In this document: one piece after another, positions 25,244-34,709 of the stretch
How positions within the stretch are numbered: the first letter of the stretch is position 1
How the letters are laid out: the number at the start of each line of letters is the position of its first letter
DNA from: Streptomyces sp. HUAS CB01
GTDB lineage: Bacteria; Actinomycetota; Actinomycetes; Streptomycetales; Streptomycetaceae
DNA: 64,000 nt
NCBI RefSeq assembly: GCF_030406905.1
Contig: NZ_CP129137.1
Span: forward strand, 5,414,001-5,478,000
Direction of reading: 5' to 3'
Notes under the pieces: model-generated
Databases searched by the model: none
Seen by the model: the letters and a program-made list of their open reading frames with translations, nothing else
Told to the model about the DNA's origin: nothing
Translations under genes and position numbers: made by a program

Positions 25244-25501
25244 TCAGTAGTGGTAGCGGGCCTTGATGATGACGACCTGCTTGTCGTCGGCTCGGTAGAC
25301 GAGGCGGTGCTCGTCGTCGATGCGACGGGACCAGTACCCCGACAGATCGCCCTTCAGCGGTTCAGGCTTGCCGATTCCGGTGAAGGGGTCCCGCTGGATC
25401 TCGCTGATCAGCCTGTTGATCTTCTTCGCCAACTGCTTGTTGGTGGTCTGCCAGTAGAGGTAGTCCTCCCAGCCCGTGGGCCGGAACCGTACGTCCCTCA
25501 C
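25244..25501 (-). CDS. yoeB: YoeB/Txe-family toxin (ribosome-dependent mRNA endonuclease)
   Basis: 85 residues, the normal YoeB length. RelE fold with WEDYLYWQ at the start and catalytic residues shifted by one from E. coli YoeB: Glu47 (KPEPLK), Arg66 (DDEHRLVYR), His84-Tyr85 (RYHY at the C-terminus). The GTG overlaps the antitoxin stop (GTGA). When free it cleaves mRNA in the ribosomal A site; YefM neutralises it. The gene is intact and is the only complete element of the island besides its antitoxin and the immunity-like gene. Confidence 0.93.
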   Translation of the reverse strand: MRDVRFRPTGWEDYLYWQTTNKQLAKKINRLISEIQRDPFTGIGKPEPLKGDLSGYWSRRIDDEHRLVYRADDKQVVIIKARYHY

Positions 25502-25776
25502 TCTTCGTCCTCCAGCATGGCGTCGAGCTCCTCCATGGTCTTCTCGATCACGGGGGTCTCGGTCGCCTTGTCCGCGGCGACGGCGGCCATGAGGCGCGCG
25601 GCATTGGCGGGGGAGCGCAGGAGGTAGACGGTCTCCTGCCAGGAACGGTAGTCGTCGGCGGACATCAGGACGGCATTGCCGCCCTTGGAGGCGATCTCCA
25701 CGGGTTCGTGGTCGTCGTTGACCTGCTGGATCAGTGGGAACAGCTTGGCGCGGGCCTCGCTGGCGGAGATGGCCAC
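25498..25776 (-). CDS. yefM: YefM/Phd-family antitoxin
   Basis: 92 residues: [53 protein letters not shown] is the Phd/YefM DNA-binding and dimerisation domain; the acidic C-terminus ([15 protein letters not shown]) wraps the toxin. GTG at 25776 is chosen because AGGAGG sits eight bases upstream; the longer in-frame extension crosses the inverted repeat. Antitoxin precedes toxin, so autorepression by YefM and YefM-YoeB is expected. Confidence 0.93.
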   Translation of the reverse strand: MAISASEARAKLFPLIQQVNDDHEPVEIASKGGNAVLMSADDYRSWQETVYLLRSPANAARLMAAVAADKATETPVIEKTMEELDAMLEDEE

Positions 25777-25793
25777 GTCGCTCCTCCTTCGGC

Positions 25794-25845
25794 AGTGGTA
25801 CAGGAACACCGTACCGCAATGGCGGTACGGTGTTCCTGTACCACT
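25794..25845. promoter_or_regulatory. Long inverted repeat upstream of yefM (probable operator)
   Basis: Perfect 24-base arms (25794-25817 and 25822-25845, core tacaggaacaccgtaccgc) around an aatg loop, starting 17 bases before the yefM start. YefM-type antitoxins bind palindromes at this place. The arms are unusually long, and a cruciform or a MITE origin is also possible. Confidence 0.75.
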
Positions 25846-25896
25846 CATGCTTTCCGGATGCCCATCCAGCCACCGGGGCGTGTGCGGTCTGCAGAA

Positions 25897-25940
25897 GCGC
25901 CTGCGGGCCGCACCCCTCGAGGGGTGCGGCCCACAGGCGC
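25897..25940 (-). terminator. Terminator of the pyruvate kinase gene
   Basis: Interrupted stem gcgcctg(c)gggccgcacccctc / gaggggtgcggccc(a)caggcgc, about 21 pairs with one mismatch and no loop bases to spare, 16 bases beyond the stop codon. Confidence 0.85.
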
Positions 25941-25956
25941 GAGCGGGCAGGTCCGG

Positions 25957-27390
25957 TCAGGACGGGTGCTTGTCGCCGCCCAGGTGGTGCACGCGGACCA
26001 TGTTCGTCGTGCCGGGGATGCCCGGAGGAGAACCCGCGGTGATGATCATGACGTCGCCCTCGCTGTAGCGCTGGAGCTTCAGCAGCGCCGCGTCCACGAG
26101 GTCGACCATCGCGTCGGTGGTCTCCACGAACGGGGCGATGAAGGGCTCGACGCCCCAGCTCAGGGTGAGCTGGTTGCGGGTGGAGTCGTCCGTGGTGAAG
26201 GCGAGGATCGGCTGCTCGGCGCGGTAGCGGGAGAGTCGGCGGGCGGTGTCGCCGGACTTGGTGAAGGCGACCAGTGCCTTGCCGCCGAGGAAGTCGGCGA
26301 TCTCGGCGGCGGCGCGGGCGACCGAACCGCCCTGGGTGCGCGGCTTCTTGCCCGGGACCAGGGGCTGCAGGCCCTTGGAGAGGAGCTCCTCCTCCGCCGC
26401 GCTGACGATCTTGGACATCGTCTTGACGGTCTCGATCGGGTACGCGCCCACCGAGGACTCGGCCGAGAGCATGACCGCGTCCGCGCCGTCCAGGATCGCG
26501 TTGGCGACGTCGGACGCCTCGGCGCGGGTCGGGCGGGAGTTGGTGATCATCGACTCCATCATCTGGGTCGCGACGATCACCGGCTTGGCGTTGCGCCGGC
26601 ACAGCTCGATCAGCCGCTTCTGCACCATCGGGACCCGCTCCAGCGGGTACTCGACGGCCAGGTCGCCGCGCGCCACCATCACACCGTCGAAGGCCATGAC
26701 GACGTCCGCCATGTTCTCGACGGCCTGGGGCTTCTCCACCTTGGCGATGACGGGGACCCGGCGGCCCTCCTCGTCCATCACCTTGTGGACGTCCTTGACG
26801 TCGCCGGCGTCCCGCACGAAGGAGAGCGCGACCAGGTCGCAGCCCATGCGCAGCGCGAAGCGGAGGTCCTCGACGTCCTTCTCCGACAGGGCGGGGACGT
26901 TCACGGCCGCACCGGGCAGGTTGATGCCCTTGTGGTCGGAGATGACGCCGCCCTCGATGACGACGGTCTTCACCCTCGGTCCCTCGATCTCGACCGCGCG
27001 CAGCTCGACGTTGCCGTCGTTGATCAGGATCTGGTCGCCCTTGGAGACGTCGCCGGGCAGGCCCTTGTACGTCGTGCCGCAGATCGACTTGTCACCCGGC
27101 ACGTCCTCGGTGGTGATCGTGAACTCGTCACCGCGGACCAGCTCGACCGGTCCCTCGGCGAAGGTCTCCAGACGGATCTTCGGGCCCTGGAGGTCGGCGA
27201 GCACGCCCACGGCGCGGCCGGTCTCCGCCGTCGCGCGGCGGAGACGGTCGTACCGCTCCTGGTGCTCCGCGTGGGTCCCGTGGCTCATGTTGAAACGGGC
27301 CACGTTCATGCCGGCCTCGATGAGCGCTTTCAGCTGCTCGTAGGAGTCGACGGCTGGGCCCAGTGTGCAGACGATTTTGGAACGGCGCAT
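25957..27390 (-). CDS. pyk: Pyruvate kinase
   Basis: Last glycolytic step: phosphoenolpyruvate + ADP to pyruvate + ATP, cytosolic tetramer. 477 residues. TIM barrel with Arg32/Asn34 (ARFNMSHG), DLQGPKIR, active-site Lys217 ([12 protein letters not shown]), [46 protein letters not shown] domain about 70-165 and an allosteric C-domain from about 350. Corresponds by synteny to S. coelicolor pyk2. It shares its strand with ackA-pta. A 10-bp palindrome, ggaatattcc (27421-27430), lies in its upstream region. Confidence 0.96.
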   Translation of the reverse strand: MRRSKIVCTLGPAVDSYEQLKALIEAGMNVARFNMSHGTHAEHQERYDRLRRATAETGRAVGVLADLQGPKIRLETFAEGPVELVRGDEFTITTEDVPGDKSICGTTYKGLPGDVSKGDQILINDGNVELRAVEIEGPRVKTVVIEGGVISDHKGINLPGAAVNVPALSEKDVEDLRFALRMGCDLVALSFVRDAGDVKDVHKVMDEEGRRVPVIAKVEKPQAVENMADVVMAFDGVMVARGDLAVEYPLERVPMVQKRLIELCRRNAKPVIVATQMMESMITNSRPTRAEASDVANAILDGADAVMLSAESSVGAYPIETVKTMSKIVSAAEEELLSKGLQPLVPGKKPRTQGGSVARAAAEIADFLGGKALVAFTKSGDTARRLSRYRAEQPILAFTTDDSTRNQLTLSWGVEPFIAPFVETTDAMVDLVDAALLKLQRYSEGDVMIITAGSPPGIPGTTNMVRVHHLGGDKHPS

Positions 27391-27481
27391 GAGGCGGATC
27401 CTATCGGTTTGTTTCTACGCGGAATATTCCGTCTGGTGGAATGTACAAATGGGCACCCGGCCGCTCAGGCGTTGCTCTTTC

Positions 27482-28723
27482 TCACTCCGCTCGGCCGCGA
27501 CCCTCACGGCCCGCGCCGACCAGCGCGAAGGTCTGCCGGGCGATCTCCAGTTCCTCGTCGGTCGGCACCACGGCGACCGCCACCCGTGCGTGGTCGGGCG
27601 AGACGAGCCGCGGCACGTCCGACCGTACGGCGTTGAGGTCCGCGTCCACCACGAGCCCCAGCTCCTCCAGGCCGGCGACGGCAGCCTCGCGCACGGGGGC
27701 GGAGTTCTCGCCCACCCCCGCCGTGAAAACCACCGCGTCCACCCGTCCGAGCACCGCGTAGTAGGCACCGATGTACTTCTTCAGCCGGTGGACGTAGATC
27801 TCGAAGGCGAGCCGGGCGCTCTCGTCCCCCTCCTCGATCCGCCGCCGGATCTCCCGCATGTCGTTGTCACCGCACAGGCCGACCAGGCCGCTCCTCTTGT
27901 TGAGCAGCACGTCGACGTCGTCCTCGGACATCCCGGCCACCCGCTTGAGGTGGAACGTGACCGCCGGGTCGATGTCACCGGAGCGGGTACCCATCACCAG
28001 CCCCTCCAAGGGGGTCAGCCCCATCGACGTGTCCACGCAGCGCCCGCCCCGGACCGCGGACGCCGACGCGCCGTTGCCCAGGTGCAGCACGATCACGTTC
28101 ACCTCCTCCGGATCCTTGCCCAGGAGCGCGGCGGCCCGGCGCGACACGTACGCGTGCGAGGTGCCGTGGAAGCCGTAGCGGCGGATCCGGTGCGCGTCCG
28201 CCGTCTCCACGTCGATCGCGTAGCGCGCCGCGTACTCCGGCATGGTCGTGTGGAACGCGGTGTCGAAGACGGCGACCTGGGGCAGGTCGGGGCGGAGCGC
28301 CCGGGCCGTGCGGATGCCGGTGATGTTGGCCGGGTTGTGCAGCGGCGCCACCGGGACCAGGCGCTCGATCTCCGCCAGGACCTCGTCGGTGATCAGGGTG
28401 GGGGCGGAGAACTTCAGCCCTCCGTGCACCACCCGGTGGCCGATCGCCGCCAGCTCGGGGGAGTCCAGGCCCAGTCCGTCGTGCGCCAGTTCGTCGGCGA
28501 CCGCCTTCAGCGCGGCGGCGTGGTCCGGGATCGGGCCGGTGCGCTCGCGCTTCCCGGCGCCGGCCGGCCCGGTGTGCACCACCCGGGAGGTCTCCTCCCC
28601 GATCCGCTCGACGAGACCGACGGCCGGCCGGGTGCCGTCCTCCATGTCGAGCAGCTGGTACTTCACCGACGAGGAGCCGGAGTTGAGGACCAGAACACGA
28701 GTGGCGGTGGCGGAACCGGTCAT
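27482..28723 (-). CDS. ackA: Acetate kinase
   Basis: Converts acetyl phosphate + ADP to acetate + ATP and the reverse, for overflow and re-use of acetate. 413 residues of the ASKHA fold: VLVLNSGSSSVKYQLL near the start, GHRVVHGG, FDTAFHTTMP, RRYGFHGTSHAYVS, HLGNGAS and TPLEGLVMGTRSGDIDP signatures are all present. Start overlaps the pta stop (ATGA). Ends 91 bases before the pyruvate kinase gene. Confidence 0.96.
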   Translation of the reverse strand: MTGSATATRVLVLNSGSSSVKYQLLDMEDGTRPAVGLVERIGEETSRVVHTGPAGAGKRERTGPIPDHAAALKAVADELAHDGLGLDSPELAAIGHRVVHGGLKFSAPTLITDEVLAEIERLVPVAPLHNPANITGIRTARALRPDLPQVAVFDTAFHTTMPEYAARYAIDVETADAHRIRRYGFHGTSHAYVSRRAAALLGKDPEEVNVIVLHLGNGASASAVRGGRCVDTSMGLTPLEGLVMGTRSGDIDPAVTFHLKRVAGMSEDDVDVLLNKRSGLVGLCGDNDMREIRRRIEEGDESARLAFEIYVHRLKKYIGAYYAVLGRVDAVVFTAGVGENSAPVREAAVAGLEELGLVVDADLNAVRSDVPRLVSPDHARVAVAVVPTDEELEIARQTFALVGAGREGRGRAE

Positions 28724-30801
28724 GCGGTGGACTCCTGGATCTGGGACTGGATCGCGGTGATCGCGACCGTGTTGACGATGTCGCTGACGAGCGCGCCGCG
28801 CGAGAGGTCGTTGACCGGCTTGCGCAGGCCCTGGAGCACCGGGCCCACCGCGACCGCGCCGGCCGAACGCTGCACGGCCTTGTAGGTGTTGTTGCCGGTG
28901 TTGAGGTCGGGGAAGATCAGGACGGTCGCCTGGCCCGCGACCTCGGAGTCCGGCAGCTTGGTCGCGGCGACCGACGGCTCGACGGCGGCGTCGTACTGGA
29001 TCGGACCCTCGATCCTGAGTCCGGGATGGCGCTCGCGCACGAGTTTGGTCGCTTCCCGTACCTTGTCCACGTCGGCGCCGGAGCCGGAGGTACCGGTGGA
29101 GTACGACAGCATCGCGATCCGCGGCTCGACGCCGAAGCGGGCGGCCGTGGCCGCCGACTGCACCGCGATGTCCGCGAGCTGCTCGGCGTCCGGGTCCGGA
29201 TTGACCGCGCAGTCGCCGTACACGAGCACCTTGTCGGCCAGGCACATGAAGAACACGGACGAGACGATCGACGCCCCGGGCTTCGTCTTGATGATCTCGA
29301 AGGCGGGGCGGATCGTGGCGGCGGTGGAGTGGACCGAGCCGGACACCATGCCGTCGGCCAGGCCCTCCTGGACCATCAGCGTGCCGAAGTAGTTGACGTC
29401 GGAGACGACGTCGTGGGCGAGTTCCACCGTGACGCCCTTGTGGGCCCGCATCTGCGCGTACAGCTCGGCGAAGCGCGGCCGCAGCTCGGAGGTCGCGGGG
29501 TCGATCAGCCGGACGTCGCCCAGGTCGATGCCGAGGTCGGCGGCCTTCTTGCGGATGACGTCGGTGTCACCGAGCAGCGTCAGGTCGCAGACGTCGCGGC
29601 GCACCAGCACGTCCGCGGCGCGCAGCACGCGCTCCTCGGTGCCCTCGGGCAGCACCACACGGCGGCGGTCGGCACGGGCCTGCTCCAGCAGGTCGTGCTC
29701 GAACATCATGGGGGTGACCCGTCCCGTACGGGCGACCTCCAGCCGCGCGAGCAGGCCCGCGGTGTCGACATGGCGCTCGAAGAGCCCCAGTGCCGTCTCC
29801 GCCTTGCGCGGGGTGGCGGCGTTCAACTTGCCTTCCAGCGAGAACAGTTCGGCGGCGGTGGGCCAGGAGCCGCCGGGCACCGAGATGACCGGGGTGCCGG
29901 GGGCCAGCCGGGACGCCAGGGTGAGGATCGAGTCCCCGGGGCGCTCGTCGAGGGTCAGCAGCAGACCAGCGATGGGCGGGGTGCCCGCGGAGTGGGCCGC
30001 CAGGGCGCCCACCACCAGGTCGGCGCGGTCCCCGGGGGTGACCAGCATGCAGCCGGGCTTCAGGGCGTTCAGCACGTTCGGGAGCATCGCGCCGCCGAAG
30101 ACGAAGTCGAGCGCGTCACGGGCGAGCCCGGAGTCGTCGCCGAGCAGCACGGTGGCCCCCAGGGCCTGGCTGACCTGGGCGACCGTGGGCGCGGCCAGGG
30201 CCGGCTCGTCCGGCAGGACGTAGCAGGGGACGGGGAGCCGGGCCGTGAGCCGCTCGGCGATCGCGTCGCGGTCCTCGGCCGCCACCCGGTTCACGATCAT
30301 CGCGAGGACGTCGCAGCCCAGCACCTCGTAGGCGCGGTGGGCGTTGCGGGCCTCCGCGCGTACCGACTCGGCGGTCTGGCCCTTGCCGCCGACCACGGGT
30401 ATCACCGAGGCGCCGAACTCGTTGGCCAGCCGGGCGTTGAGCGCCAGCTCGTCGGGGAGCTGGGTGGCGCGGAAGTCGGTGCCCAGGACGAGGACGACCT
30501 CGTAGTCGCGGGCCACCTCGTGGAAGCGGTCGACCAGCCGGGACACCAGCTCGTCGGTGCCCTTCTCGGCCTGCAGCGCGGCCGCCTCGTGGTAGTCCAT
30601 GCCGTACGCGGTCGCGGGGTCCTGGGAGAGCCGGTAGCGCACACGCAGCAGATCGAACAGGCGATCGGGTCCGTCGTGCACAAGGGGCCGGAACACCCCC
30701 ACACGGTCCACCTGGCGGGTCAGGAGCTCCATGACTCCCAGGTCCACCACCTGGCGGCCGTCCCCGCGGTCGATCCCGGTCACGTACACGCTGCGCGTCA
30801 C
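28720..30801 (-). CDS. pta: Phosphate acetyltransferase (long form)
   Basis: Acetyl-CoA + phosphate to acetyl phosphate. 693 residues: N-terminal P-loop-like domain (1-210, but with VYVTGIDRGDG in place of a full Walker A), DRTGG domain (about 215-330) and catalytic PTA_PTB domain (about 370-693: RRVVLPEGTEERVLRAA, SGSVHSTAATIRPAFEIIK, SYSTGTSGSGADVDKVREA, IFPDLNTGNNTYKAVQRSAGA). GTG at 30801 has AGGAGAG upstream. Forms an operon with ackA. Confidence 0.95.
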   Translation of the reverse strand: MTRSVYVTGIDRGDGRQVVDLGVMELLTRQVDRVGVFRPLVHDGPDRLFDLLRVRYRLSQDPATAYGMDYHEAAALQAEKGTDELVSRLVDRFHEVARDYEVVLVLGTDFRATQLPDELALNARLANEFGASVIPVVGGKGQTAESVRAEARNAHRAYEVLGCDVLAMIVNRVAAEDRDAIAERLTARLPVPCYVLPDEPALAAPTVAQVSQALGATVLLGDDSGLARDALDFVFGGAMLPNVLNALKPGCMLVTPGDRADLVVGALAAHSAGTPPIAGLLLTLDERPGDSILTLASRLAPGTPVISVPGGSWPTAAELFSLEGKLNAATPRKAETALGLFERHVDTAGLLARLEVARTGRVTPMMFEHDLLEQARADRRRVVLPEGTEERVLRAADVLVRRDVCDLTLLGDTDVIRKKAADLGIDLGDVRLIDPATSELRPRFAELYAQMRAHKGVTVELAHDVVSDVNYFGTLMVQEGLADGMVSGSVHSTAATIRPAFEIIKTKPGASIVSSVFFMCLADKVLVYGDCAVNPDPDAEQLADIAVQSAATAARFGVEPRIAMLSYSTGTSGSGADVDKVREATKLVRERHPGLRIEGPIQYDAAVEPSVAATKLPDSEVAGQATVLIFPDLNTGNNTYKAVQRSAGAVAVGPVLQGLRKPVNDLSRGALVSDIVNTVAITAIQSQIQESTA

Positions 30802-30873
30802 GCGGTGCTCTCCTGTCCTGCTGGGCTGTGGCCGAGCGCGGGGTCCTGGGTGCGCTCGGGGGCTCAAGAAAAC

Positions 30874-30902
30874 TCGATAGGGTGGCAATATCCCCTTGAC
30901 AA
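30874..30902 (-). promoter_or_regulatory. Sigma-70-type promoter for pta-ackA
   Basis: On the minus strand TTGTCA, a 17-base spacer and TATCGA point toward pta, whose start is 73 bases further. The -35 overlaps a plus-strand TTGACA (30896-30901) that could serve pfkA, so the two divergent promoters may interfere. Confidence 0.55.
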
Positions 30903-31037
30903 TACCTCTACGGCTGGGTTAAGCGCCCGCCGGGTCGGGGCTGACGGGAGGGCTGCCGGACCGGCGTGCACCCGGCCCTGCGTGTGAGAATCGGAATGAG
31001 GCTCACCGGTACCACGAGCGAGCAGGAGACACGCACG

Positions 31038-32063
31038 ATGCGCATCGGAATTCTGACCGCAGGCGGCGACTGCCCCGGCCTCAACGCAGTGATCCGGTCG
31101 GTCGTGCACCGTGCGCTGACCGGTTACGGGGACGAAGTCATCGGATTCGAGGACGGGTTCAAGGGGCTGCTCGAGGGCCACTACCGCACCCTGGACCTCA
31201 ACGCCGTGAGCGGCATCCTCGCCCGCGGCGGCACGATCCTCGGCTCGGCCCGGCTGGAACGCTCCCGGCTCCGCGAAGCCGCCGAGAACGGTGCCGAGTT
31301 GGCCCGGAAGCACGGCCTGGACGCCCTCATCCCGGTGGGCGGCGAGGGTACGCTCACCGCCGCGCGGATGCTGTCGGACGCCGGGATGCCCGTCGTCGGC
31401 GTCCCGAAGACCATCGACAACGACATCTCCTCCACGGACCGCACCTTCGGCTTCGACACCGCCGTCATGGTGGCCACGGAGGCCATCGACCGGCTCAAGA
31501 CCACGGCGGAGTCCCACCAGCGGGTCATGGTCGTGGAGGTCATGGGCCGGCACGCGGGCTGGATCGCGCTGGAGTCCGGCATGGCCAGCGGCGCGCACGG
31601 CATCTGCCTGCCCGAGCGTCCCTTCCTGGTCGAGGACCTGGTGAAGATGGTCGAGGAACGCTTCGCCCGGGGCAAGAAGTTCGCCGTCATCTGCGTCGCC
31701 GAGGGAGCGCACCCGGCCGAGGGCTCCATGGAGTACAAGAAGGGCGAGATCGACCAGTACGGGCACGAGCGGTTCACCGGCATCGGCACCCGGCTGGCCG
31801 CCGAGCTGGAGCGGCGGATGGGCAAGGAGGCCCGGCCGGTCATCCTCGGCCACGTGCAGCGCGGCGGCACGCCCACCGCCTACGACCGGGTGCTCGCCAA
31901 CCGCTTCGGCTGGCACGCGGTGGAGGCCGTGCACCGCGGCGAGTTCGGGAGGATGACCGCCCTGCGCGGCACCGAGGTGATCACCGTGCCGCTCGCGGAG
32001 GCGGTGACCCGGCTGAAGACGGTGCCGGAGGACCGGGTCCGCGAGGCCGAGTCGGTCTTCTGA
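31038..32063 (+). CDS. pfkA: 6-phosphofructokinase
   Basis: Phosphorylates fructose 6-phosphate to the 1,6-bisphosphate. 341 residues: GGDCPGLNAVIR (9-20), GGEGTLTAAR (101-110), catalytic TIDND (Asp127), MGRHAGWIA, VQRGGTPTAYDR. Gly104 favours ATP as donor while Lys124 is a pyrophosphate-type residue; actinobacterial ATP enzymes can have this mix, so ATP is the likely donor but is not proven. GCAGGAGA upstream. Divergent from pta. Confidence 0.93.
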   Translation: MRIGILTAGGDCPGLNAVIRSVVHRALTGYGDEVIGFEDGFKGLLEGHYRTLDLNAVSGILARGGTILGSARLERSRLREAAENGAELARKHGLDALIPVGGEGTLTAARMLSDAGMPVVGVPKTIDNDISSTDRTFGFDTAVMVATEAIDRLKTTAESHQRVMVVEVMGRHAGWIALESGMASGAHGICLPERPFLVEDLVKMVEERFARGKKFAVICVAEGAHPAEGSMEYKKGEIDQYGHERFTGIGTRLAAELERRMGKEARPVILGHVQRGGTPTAYDRVLANRFGWHAVEAVHRGEFGRMTALRGTEVITVPLAEAVTRLKTVPEDRVREAESVF

Positions 32064-32085
32064 CCCGCCTCGCACGCGGAGCGGG

Positions 32086-32131
32086 TCCGTCCGCCGGTCC
32101 GGGTGCGGTGCGACCCGGGCCGGCGGACGGA
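32086..32131. terminator. Bidirectional terminator between pfkA and the phosphatase gene
   Basis: 19-base arms (32086-32104 and 32113-32131, one G-U pair) with an eight-base loop between convergent genes. Confidence 0.85.
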
Positions 32132-32160
32132 GGGAACCCGCGCGGGCGGCGCGGACCGCG

Positions 32161-32835
32161 TCAGGACAGCTTGCCGTCGTAGTCGGGCAGCTTGAACGTG
32201 CGCTCGGCGTGGCCGCCGACGAGGTCGCTGGGCCGGTTGCCGACATTGGCGACGATCGTGTAGCCCTTGGCCTCGATCTCCGCGCGCTTGCCGGTCTTGT
32301 AGGCGCTGACCTCGTCGAACAGGTCCGGCAGGCTGCGCACGTACAGACCGTCGACCGGGTACCCGGCCTTCTTGAGGTTGTACGACGTCAGCGACTCGAT
32401 GATGTCGGGCCGGGCGGTGACGAAGAAGATGTCGACCCCGCGGGAGTCGGCGTAGCGCACGAGGTCCAGCACCTGCCTGACGGCGGGCGTCGGGTACTCC
32501 CAGAAGTAGTGGAAGTCCGTCTCCAGCGAGGTGTTGTCGATGTCCAGCACCATGGCCAGACGCTGCCCGGACGCGCCGGCCGTGCGCTGCTCGATGTAGG
32601 GGCGGGCGGTGGCGAGGGCCGCCGTGACATCCCGCTGCCAGGTCGCGTAGTCGATTCCGGCCAGCCCGGCGGCGGTGATGTCCGTCGGCTGCGGTGCGTG
32701 CGCGGGGGCGGCCGCGGAGGCGGCCTTCGGCGCAGCGCTCACGGTCGCGGCCGAGGCCGTGGCCGTCATGGTCGCGGCGAGGGCCAGTGCGGCGGCCGGG
32801 ACCGCGGCGCGGGTGGTCCATCTGCGTACATGCAT
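32161..32835 (-). CDS. Secreted HAD-family acid phosphatase (class IIIB)
   Basis: 224 residues. Signal peptide about 1-30 with Ala-rich cleavage region. HAD motifs: nucleophile Asp98 and Asp100 in MVLDIDNTSLET, VDIFFVTARPDII (motif 2 Thr), Lys in YKTGKRAEIE, and ANVGNRPSDLVGGH (motif 4). This is the acid phosphatase class B-like subgroup acting outside the membrane on organic phosphate esters. A single gene with its own terminator. Confidence 0.88.
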   Translation of the reverse strand: MHVRRWTTRAAVPAAALALAATMTATASAATVSAAPKAASAAAPAHAPQPTDITAAGLAGIDYATWQRDVTAALATARPYIEQRTAGASGQRLAMVLDIDNTSLETDFHYFWEYPTPAVRQVLDLVRYADSRGVDIFFVTARPDIIESLTSYNLKKAGYPVDGLYVRSLPDLFDEVSAYKTGKRAEIEAKGYTIVANVGNRPSDLVGGHAERTFKLPDYDGKLS

Positions 32836-32989
32836 GGGGGGTTCGCTCCTGAGGAGGTCCGGTGGACGCCCTTCGGCCGGGGAGAACCGGAGGGCCTTGG
32901 CATGTTCGCGTTCAACGATGGACGGAATGAAGCGTTCTATCTACCCTCTGGTAACTACGTAATGTCGGGAGGGGATTTCGGGCCCGGGA

Positions 32990-33691
32990 TCACGCCTGGC
33001 CGGGAGTGAGTGCCCAGAAGTGCTCGACGATCCCGTCGAGGAATTCCCTGCCCGACTCCCCGGAGCCGGCCGAGGCACCCCAGCTGGAGGTGGCCGCCAT
33101 CCGCGCGTGGTAGTCCGTGTGCAACCGCTGCAGCGCACCCTCCAGCTGCCGTACGGGGAGCGGCAGCATCCTCGCCACCGGGCGCACGTACGCCTGCCAG
33201 CGGGTGGTCGCCGCGCTGCGCAGCAGCTCCGCCAGTTCCTCGGCGCGGCCGGTCGCGATCAGCAGCTCGCGCGGGGTCAGGGACAGCGCCTCGGCGAGCG
33301 CGGCCGTCTGGCGCGCGTTGCCGCGCCAGCGGTCGCCCTCCTCCACGCGCCGGTACACGGACGGGTCCATCCCCACCCGCCGGGCCAGTTCGTCGGCCCC
33401 CAGGGCGCGGGCGATGCGGTGCTCGCGCAGGCTCTGCGGACGGCCGAGCAGCTCGCCGGGCGAACACCACAGCACTCCCGCGAGCGCGGTCAGTTCCCGG
33501 GAGTCCGGCGCCAGGAGGCCCCGCTCCCAGGCGACCACGGTGTCCGGGGTGACCCGGAGTCCGTACTGGGCCTGGAGTCCGTAGGCGACATGGCCCGGCG
33601 CCATCCCCAGGCCCTCGCGCAGTCGGCGGGCGGCGGGAGCGTTGAAAGGCGGGGTGGAGTGCACGGGCACACCGTAGAAGCGGAGAGTCAT
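32990..33691 (-). CDS. Regulator with two XRE-type helix-turn-helix segments
   Basis: 233 residues. First HTH about 20-80 (ARRLREGLGMAPGHVAYGLQAQYGLRVTPDTVVAWERG), second about 88-145 (REHRIARALGADELARRVGMDPSVYRRVEEGDRWRG), then a helical C-terminus. The duplicated XRE layout is common in Streptomyces. The start ATG at 33691 has only a weak GGA site. Flanked by the phosphatase and the ABC importer; its target is unknown. Confidence 0.82.
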   Translation of the reverse strand: MTLRFYGVPVHSTPPFNAPAARRLREGLGMAPGHVAYGLQAQYGLRVTPDTVVAWERGLLAPDSRELTALAGVLWCSPGELLGRPQSLREHRIARALGADELARRVGMDPSVYRRVEEGDRWRGNARQTAALAEALSLTPRELLIATGRAEELAELLRSAATTRWQAYVRPVARMLPLPVRQLEGALQRLHTDYHARMAATSSWGASAGSGESGREFLDGIVEHFWALTPGQA

Positions 33692-33872
33692 TTCCGGCCA
33701 CGGTGCGTTTGCCCAAGGTGGGATTCCGTAGGAAGGTCCAGCGGGCGGTCCGGCGGTGGTCCTCCGTTCCCACGAGGGCAACGGCGCTACGCGCGTCACG
33801 CGGGCCACCGCAGCCTACCCGCGGGCAGGACACCGGGTCGATCACCGCCCGCCCCCCATCGGCCGCCGCGGA

Positions 33873-34709
33873 TCACCCCTTCACCGCCCCGCCCAGCGTG
33901 AAACCGCCCCCGAGCCGGCGGGCGATCAGCACGTACAGCACCAGCACCGGCAGCGAGTAGAGGATCGAGAACGCCGCCAACTGCCCGTAGACCACGGAGC
34001 CGTGGTTGCCGAAGAGCGTGAAGACCGAGACGGACGCGGGGAGCTGCTCGGGGGAGAGCAGCAGCATGAACGGGACGAAGAAGTTCCCCCAGAGCATGAT
34101 GAAGGTGTAGATCATCACGACCGCGACCCCCGGGCCCATCAGCGGCAGCACCACCCGGGTGAGGGTCTGCGCCGTCGACGCCCCGTCCGTCCAGGCCGCC
34201 TCCTCCAGCACCCGCGGCACACCGTCCATGAAGTTCTTCATCAGCCAGACGGCGAAAGGGAGTTGGGAGGTGGCCAGGAACAGCGCCGTCCCGTGCATCG
34301 TGTCGATCAGCTCGACCTGCACGAACAGCCCGTACACCGGCACCATCACGGCCGTGATCGGCAGACACGTGGTGAAGAGGATCGTCAGCAGGAACGGGCG
34401 GTTGAACCGCGACCGGTGGCGCGACAGCGGATACGCGGCGAGCGCCGCGCACACGACCGTGACCAGGGTCGCGCCGCCGCACAGCAGCACACTGTTGAGC
34501 ATCGGTGTGAAGGTGATCTCGTCCGTCAGCACGGCGTCGAAGTGCCCGGCCGTGACCGGACCGGGCAGCCGCACCCGCAGATCCGCGTCGGCGTCCACCG
34601 ACGCCAGCACCAGCCAGAGCAGCGGGAGTGCGAACCCCGCCGCGGTGAGCAGCAGCGCGGCGTCCGCGGCGAGCCTGCGCCGTGTCGCGCGACGTACGTG
34701 CGGCGCCAT
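33873..34709 (-). CDS. Carbohydrate ABC transporter permease (MalG type)
   Basis: 278 residues, about six membrane helices; the EAA loop EEAAWTDGASTAQTLTRVVLPLMGPG contacts the ATPase. The ATG at 34709 is favoured (GGAGG four bases upstream) over a GTG three bases earlier; either way it touches the stop of the preceding permease. Last gene of the importer operon. No ATPase gene is linked; in Streptomyces the shared ATPase MsiK usually serves such importers. Confidence 0.9.
   Translation of the reverse strand: MAPHVRRATRRRLAADAALLLTAAGFALPLLWLVLASVDADADLRVRLPGPVTAGHFDAVLTDEITFTPMLNSVLLCGGATLVTVVCAALAAYPLSRHRSRFNRPFLLTILFTTCLPITAVMVPVYGLFVQVELIDTMHGTALFLATSQLPFAVWLMKNFMDGVPRVLEEAAWTDGASTAQTLTRVVLPLMGPGVAVVMIYTFIMLWGNFFVPFMLLLSPEQLPASVSVFTLFGNHGSVVYGQLAAFSILYSLPVLVLYVLIARRLGGGFTLGGAVKG

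Noticed and set aside
33010..33901. Plus-strand frames opposite the XRE regulator
   Set aside because: No recognisable domain and codon bias belongs to the minus strand.
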